In this document: positions 31,226-34,764 of the stretch, piece after piece
Position numbering within the stretch: position 1 is the stretch's first letter
How the letters are laid out: each line of letters starts with the position of its first letter
Origin: an uncultured Bacteroidales bacterium
GTDB taxonomy: Bacteria > Bacteroidota > Bacteroidia > Bacteroidales > Bacteroidaceae
Length of the DNA: 34,764 bases
NCBI GenBank assembly: GCA_902788865.1
Contig: CADALZ010000047.1
Location: 1 to 34,764, forward strand
Direction: 5' to 3'
Program-made: the position numbers and the translations under genes
The notes under the pieces: generated by a model
What the model saw: the letters and a program-made list of their open reading frames with translations, nothing else
What the model was told of the DNA's origin: nothing
The model's database searches: none

Positions 31226-32080
31226 ATGATAGAACTGAAGAACGAACAGCTCACGATACGAGTGGCTGAGAAGGGAGCCGAGCTCCAAAGTGTGAAAGAT
31301 GCCGATGGGCGAGAGTACATGTGGCAGGCAGGCCCAGAGTGGAGCCGCCATTCACCCATCTTGTTCCCCATCGTCTGCAGTGTGAACGACAATACCTACC
31401 GCGTAGATGGCAAGGAGTATCACCTCTCCCGTCATGGCTTTGCACGCGATGCCGAGTTCACCGTGGTGAGTCAGAGCCCTCAGAAGGTCACCCTCGCCCT
31501 ACATGATTCGGAAGATACGCTGAAGGTCTATCCCTACCACTTCAACCTTGCCATCTCCTATAAGTTGGAAGGCCCGAAGATCCAGGTCATCTGGCATGTG
31601 GAGAACACCGACTGCCGTGAGATACACTTCCAGATAGGCGGACACCCAGCGTTCAACGTGCCAGGTGGTAAGCTGGAAGGCAGAATCAAGCTCGACAATG
31701 AGGCACCTATGACTACCCTGAAGAGCTATCCCGATGGCAGTCACGACATGGACGAAGTGCCTCTGGAGGCCGACATGGGCATCATGGAAATCACCGAAGA
31801 CTTCTTCCGCAACGACTCGGTGAAGATACACCGCTGTCAGACCCACCGTGCCATGCTGGTAGATACCGATGGCGAGCCCGCTGTGACGGTGGACTATCAG
31901 ACCCCCGTCTGTGCCTTCTGGAGCCCCTACGGCAAGCATGCCCCCTTCGTCTGCATAGAGCCTTGGTACGGCATCGGTGACCCCCGTGGTTTCCATGGTG
32001 AGTTCAAGGACAAACCCCTGATGAACCACCTACTGCCCGGTGCCTCGTTCATGAGCAGATACACCATCACCATAGGTTAG
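31226..32080 (+). CDS. Aldose 1-epimerase family protein (LacX-like)
   Basis: A 284-residue protein of the galactose mutarotase superfamily. The order is typical of the LacX-like group: AEKGAELQSVKDADGREYMWQ, PILFPIVCS, then HGFARDAEF carrying a catalytic His, and GGHPAFNVP with the second His. Near the end, CAFWSPYGKHAPFVCIEPW matches the region with the catalytic Glu (IEPW). It would interconvert alpha and beta anomers of a hexose or act on a related sugar. It lacks a signal peptide, so it is cytoplasmic. It is followed 22 bases later by the secreted hydrolase gene. Confidence 0.92.
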   Translation: MIELKNEQLTIRVAEKGAELQSVKDADGREYMWQAGPEWSRHSPILFPIVCSVNDNTYRVDGKEYHLSRHGFARDAEFTVVSQSPQKVTLALHDSEDTLKVYPYHFNLAISYKLEGPKIQVIWHVENTDCREIHFQIGGHPAFNVPGGKLEGRIKLDNEAPMTTLKSYPDGSHDMDEVPLEADMGIMEITEDFFRNDSVKIHRCQTHRAMLVDTDGEPAVTVDYQTPVCAFWSPYGKHAPFVCIEPWYGIGDPRGFHGEFKDKPLMNHLLPGASFMSRYTITIG

Positions 32081-32102
32081 GAATCTTAAAAAGACAACGA
32101 CG

Positions 32103-33074
32103 ATGAAAGCAAGAACCATTCTTTGTATATGCGCCGTAGGTCTGCTGTGCACGCAAGCCGTCCAGGCACAAGGCACCACCCAGACCTTCACCCAAGAGCA
32201 ACTGAAGGCCTATTTCGACCTCCGTCCTACACCCGACAAGTGGGTAGATCCCACGGGCAAGTACCCTGTGGTGATGGAGGTAGACCCCACCTTGGTCGAC
32301 CATACCATCTACCATCCCGTAGATCTGAGTGCCTTCCCCAAGAAAGACCGGCTCCCCGTGGTGCTCATGTCGGGTCCTGGCTGCGATGACGATGGAGACT
32401 CCTTCCGTCCCTTCTGGACAGAGATTGCCTCACATGGCTATCTGGTCATAGCAACTGGTGAGCCTGTGCCCGATGGCGTGCGTGCTGCTATGGGTGCCAC
32501 TACCGAGGAAGACATGAGGGCAGGCATCGACTGGATTCTGGCAGAGAACCAGCGCCCTGGCAGCAAGTACTACCAGAAGGTAGATACCCGCCACATCGCC
32601 CTCTTTGGCCAGTCGTGTGGAGGCGTGCAGGCCTTGAAGCTCGCTGGTGATCCCCGTGTCTCCCTGCTTGGCCTCTGGAACAGCGGCTTAGGCGCTATGG
32701 CCGACAATGCCGATCCTACCCGCAGCAGCCTGATGGGCATCACCCCCGCTGTGAAAGAGTTGCTCATCCACCTCACCATCCCCATTGCCTACTTCGTGGG
32801 TGATACCGATGCCGCCCGTCCCAACGCAGCTATGGACTATGACCGCATCCAGAGCTCTGTGCCCGTGGTCTATGCCGTGCGAGAGATTCCAGGCGATGCC
32901 CATGGAGGCACCTTCCGTGAGAAGAATGGCGGCTCCTTTGGTCAGGCAGGCGTGGCTTGGCTCGACTGGCAGTTCAAGTGCAGCAAGAAAGCCGCCAAGA
33001 TCTTCAAGAGCACCAAGTCCCTGCTCTATACCGATAAGAAATGGGTAGAGGTGAAGACTAAGAATTTGAAGTAG
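32103..33074 (+). CDS. Secreted alpha/beta hydrolase
   Basis: A 323-residue exported protein (MKARTILCICAVGLLCTQAVQAQ). The alpha/beta-hydrolase core has the strand and oxyanion region LPVVLMSGPGCDDD, the nucleophile elbow FGQSCGGVQ (Ser171), an acid candidate in YFVGDTDAA and the catalytic His in IPGDAHGGTF. The layout resembles chlorophyllase or dienelactone-hydrolase-like esterases. It probably cleaves an ester in the periplasm or outside the cell. Its spacing from the mutarotase gene suggests one transcript. The substrate is unknown. Confidence 0.9.
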   Translation: MKARTILCICAVGLLCTQAVQAQGTTQTFTQEQLKAYFDLRPTPDKWVDPTGKYPVVMEVDPTLVDHTIYHPVDLSAFPKKDRLPVVLMSGPGCDDDGDSFRPFWTEIASHGYLVIATGEPVPDGVRAAMGATTEEDMRAGIDWILAENQRPGSKYYQKVDTRHIALFGQSCGGVQALKLAGDPRVSLLGLWNSGLGAMADNADPTRSSLMGITPAVKELLIHLTIPIAYFVGDTDAARPNAAMDYDRIQSSVPVVYAVREIPGDAHGGTFREKNGGSFGQAGVAWLDWQFKCSKKAAKIFKSTKSLLYTDKKWVEVKTKNLK

Positions 33075-33099
33075 GAGAGGGTAGCGAAACTATAAAGAA

Positions 33100-33140
33100 A
33101 TCCCCCGCCAAGCAGTCTGATGATTTGCTTGGTGAGGGAT
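33100..33140. terminator. Bidirectional terminator hairpin
   Basis: ATCCCCCGCCAAGCA (33100-33114) pairs with TGCTTGGTGAGGGAT (33126-33140) with two imperfect positions, between converging genes. Confidence 0.75.
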
Positions 33141-33149
33141 GTTTGTTTA

Positions 33150-33350
33150 TTATTCTTTTAGCCATGGGAATTCCTTTAGAAGCTCTTCGTCCATTTGTTC
33201 AGAGGTAACCCATTTTTCAGGATCTTCATAACCAGCTTCCACTTCTTCCATGTCAGCTTCTATCTCTGCAATACGTGCTTCAAACACATCTAGATCGTCT
33301 GTGTAAAACCCAAGTTTCCCTACAGGAATGGAATCATAATCTTTTGCCAT
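33150..33350 (-). CDS. Small acidic protein of unknown function
   Basis: A 66-residue protein (MAKDYDSIPVGKLGFYTDDL...). About a third of its residues are Asp or Glu against roughly six Lys/Arg, so it is strongly acidic and probably helical in the middle (FEARIAEIEADMEEVEAG). It ends in FPWLKE. It lies 12 bases downstream of the GIY-YIG/ASCH gene, so the two are probably co-transcribed; it may be a partner or inhibitor of that protein, but this is inference. No domain recognised. Confidence 0.7.
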   Translation of the reverse strand: MAKDYDSIPVGKLGFYTDDLDVFEARIAEIEADMEEVEAGYEDPEKWVTSEQMDEELLKEFPWLKE

Positions 33351-33362
33351 ATTCTATAATAT

Positions 33363-34640
33363 TTATCTATTTCCTTTCGCTCTATTGTGTTCTTGCAAAT
33401 CATTTGGCATTTCTCGCTCTAAATACTTCTGTTTAATATGCTCTAATATCATGCCAAGATGATATTCCACAATGCCTTCGTTATAGGTAATATCTGTTAC
33501 TTGCACTAAAGCATTTTCCCTATCTTTATGATAGCCAACAAAAAGCCTAAGAGCATCATAACGTCGCAGATAGCGTTTGCCATCAGCTTCATCTACGTAA
33601 GTATATCTATTGAGAGTTGTCTGCTTCAGTTCCCGTTCCTCTATCTTTTTCGTGCCTCTCAAAATCTCATCGAAATACATCTTCTTAATATTGAGGGTCA
33701 GCACTTTCATACCAGAAGTGTCGAATGTTGATTTAGCCTTGACAATACGTTTTTCAAGGCATTCCATCTGTGGATTATATATATAACCCACAATAGTACC
33801 ATCCATTATTTTCTTAATAATTACATCAACGACAGGCAACGGAACAATGAACCATTCTTCAGGCTGATGCTCTATCCCATTATTATCAAATACAGAAACC
33901 TGGAGCTGTACGGGCTTCAGCAACTGATGAACCAAATCTTCAAACTTCTGTGAATTCATGTTTACAACCTTGTAGGTTGCTACAATCTTGACAGGAGCCA
34001 TCAAGTAAGTGGGATCCTTTTCAGCATTGGCAATTCTTTGCTCCACAGTATCAGTTGTAAATCCTATCTTATATAGATTCTTCTCATCTTTGATAGCAGA
34101 ATCTTCAGATAACGAAGAAAGCACATAGATATAGCCTGTCACTTTGTCCTCTGTGGTAATATCTGAATAATTGAAGAATTGAGTCGTCGCTTCTTCTTGT
34201 AGTTCTGATATGGCATAGCCGTCGCTAACAACATTTTTGCGAAGCGTCTGCAAAAGGATATCCGATTCTGTGCCATTCTCGTAAATACAACGTGTTCTGG
34301 CATCAGGCAAGAAGTTACTACTCTTTTTTAATTCACCTATTTTTTCCAGCAACAGCATTTGACCACTAACAAAGTAATACCTTCCAGCAGCAAGCGTAGC
34401 TGTCTTATTGATTTTCAACAACGATCGTTTGCCCTCTTTCAACTCCTGATGAACTTTTTCAAACAGAGGTTTATAATCATCGAAATTCTCACATAGCTTA
34501 CGCTGAGCCACATAGTCGGCTCTTTTCTTAGCTATCACTCTTCGCATATCCTGAGGAATGTCAAAAAGCTTTTTCTCCTGTTCGCTCATCTGCAACAGAG
34601 GGTCGTCGAATATTTCTTTAAGTTCCTTATCTATGTCCAT
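33363..34640 (-). CDS. GIY-YIG nuclease domain fused to an ASCH-type domain
   Basis: A 425-residue cytoplasmic protein. Residues 1-165 are a charged helical region with no family I can name. A GIY-YIG domain of the T5orf172 or MUG113 type follows: GYIYVLSS (169-176), NLYKIGFTTDTVEQRI (188-203, with Arg202) and a probable catalytic Glu in QKFEDLVH (about 234). Residues about 311-415 start MKVLTLNIKKMYFDEILRGTKKIEER (quoted in full only as a landmark in parts) and resemble an ASCH (PUA-like) nucleic-acid-binding domain. It suggests DNA or RNA processing, possibly defence. Its start overlaps the end of the upstream gene by ten bases. Confidence 0.83.
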   Translation of the reverse strand: MDIDKELKEIFDDPLLQMSEQEKKLFDIPQDMRRVIAKKRADYVAQRKLCENFDDYKPLFEKVHQELKEGKRSLLKINKTATLAAGRYYFVSGQMLLLEKIGELKKSSNFLPDARTRCIYENGTESDILLQTLRKNVVSDGYAISELQEEATTQFFNYSDITTEDKVTGYIYVLSSLSEDSAIKDEKNLYKIGFTTDTVEQRIANAEKDPTYLMAPVKIVATYKVVNMNSQKFEDLVHQLLKPVQLQVSVFDNNGIEHQPEEWFIVPLPVVDVIIKKIMDGTIVGYIYNPQMECLEKRIVKAKSTFDTSGMKVLTLNIKKMYFDEILRGTKKIEERELKQTTLNRYTYVDEADGKRYLRRYDALRLFVGYHKDRENALVQVTDITYNEGIVEYHLGMILEHIKQKYLEREMPNDLQEHNRAKGNR

Positions 34641-34764
34641 AAACCTTTTTCTTTTAAAGCCGTCATAGCAGCAAACATCATTTTCTCCTTTAGGTCGCCA
34701 TCTTTCTTTGGCTCCCGTCCGTTCTTGGCAATCCAGTTTTTCACCTCTTCCAGCTTTTGCAACA
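34631..34764 (-). CDS. C-terminal end of an unidentified protein, partial
   Basis: Only the last 43 residues are visible: LQKLEEVKNWIAKNG then REPKKDGDLKEKMMF and AAMTALKEKGLWT. The NGREP and E..M..A...LK.KGL pattern is a small helical unit also seen at the ends of some multi-domain nucleic-acid enzymes, including helicase-like proteins, but the family cannot be named from this piece. The TAG stop (34631-34633) overlaps the GIY-YIG start, showing tight coupling. Confidence 0.7.
   Translation of the reverse strand, partial: LQKLEEVKNWIAKNGREPKKDGDLKEKMMFAAMTALKEKGLWT

Noticed and set aside
1-34764. tRNA, rRNA and insertion sequences
   Set aside because: I looked for T-loop signatures, rRNA stretches, transposase motifs and paired terminal repeats and saw none that hold up.

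Overview
The window looks like chromosome from a member of the Bacteroidales, probably gut-associated Bacteroidaceae or Prevotellaceae. The basis is inference from sequence: many start regions carry the Bacteroidota -7 promoter box TAnnTTTG, and the gene content includes a NigD-like lipoprotein, DUF1573, DUF1460, DUF1593, a GH127 arabinofuranosidase, a split LysO transporter and a short winged-helix protein of DUF2582 type. Base composition looks close to 50% G+C by eye. No rRNA, tRNA, IS element or CRISPR array was recognised.

Layout. 1-1830 (-): 5' part of a secreted GH127 enzyme running off the left edge. 1921-2819 (+): two-gene LysO lysine exporter. 2927-3427 (-): GNAT acetyltransferase. 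3507-4844 (+): TPR protein. 5025-5231 (-): small wHTH protein. 5362-7122 (-): secreted protein with two SGNH esterase domains. 7123-7855: a repeat-rich gap with a cluster of TGTGAAGTG-type motifs, a 42-bp palindrome and an orphan rho-independent terminator. 7856-8203 (+): small putative antitoxin followed by a PIN-toxin remnant with its middle deleted. 8236-10804 (+): two exported proteins of the nucleoside-hydrolase fold. 10909-12352 (-): TIM-barrel protein with a Tat signal plus a small partner resembling the alpha and beta subunits of C-glycoside deglycosidases. 12411-13235 (-) ispE and 13336-14776 (+) dnaB, divergent; dnaB as written is broken just after Walker A. 14934-17135 (+): GH3 beta-glycosidase. 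17208-20442 (-): DUF1573, OPT transporter and DUF1460 amidase operon. 20528-21508 (-): dihydroorotate dehydrogenase-like protein. 21658-26164 (+): BtuFCD-like ABC importer followed by a MATE exporter. 26163-26389 (-): candidate 190-nt small RNA with a 20-codon ORF. 26445-29127 (-): NigD lipoprotein, ECF sigma factor, and an anti-sigma/outer-membrane-barrel fusion with 4-nt overlaps. 29128-29677: leader region with a 33-bp tandem repeat. 29678-30496 (+) SDR oxidoreductase, 30509-31147 (-) secreted protein of unknown function, 31226-32080 (+) aldose 1-epimerase-like protein, 32103-33074 (+) secreted alpha/beta hydrolase. 33150-34764 (-): acidic small protein, GIY-YIG plus ASCH fusion, and the C-terminal end of a further gene.

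Two themes stand out. One is saccharide and nucleoside scavenging by exported enzymes (GH127, SGNH, nucleoside-hydrolase-fold pair, CGD-like pair, GH3, mutarotase). The other is evidence of recent deletion or assembly trouble: both the PIN toxin and dnaB have lost an internal block. Genes are mostly converging or diverging short units separated by perfect hairpin terminators, and two convergent junctions share a related repeat element.
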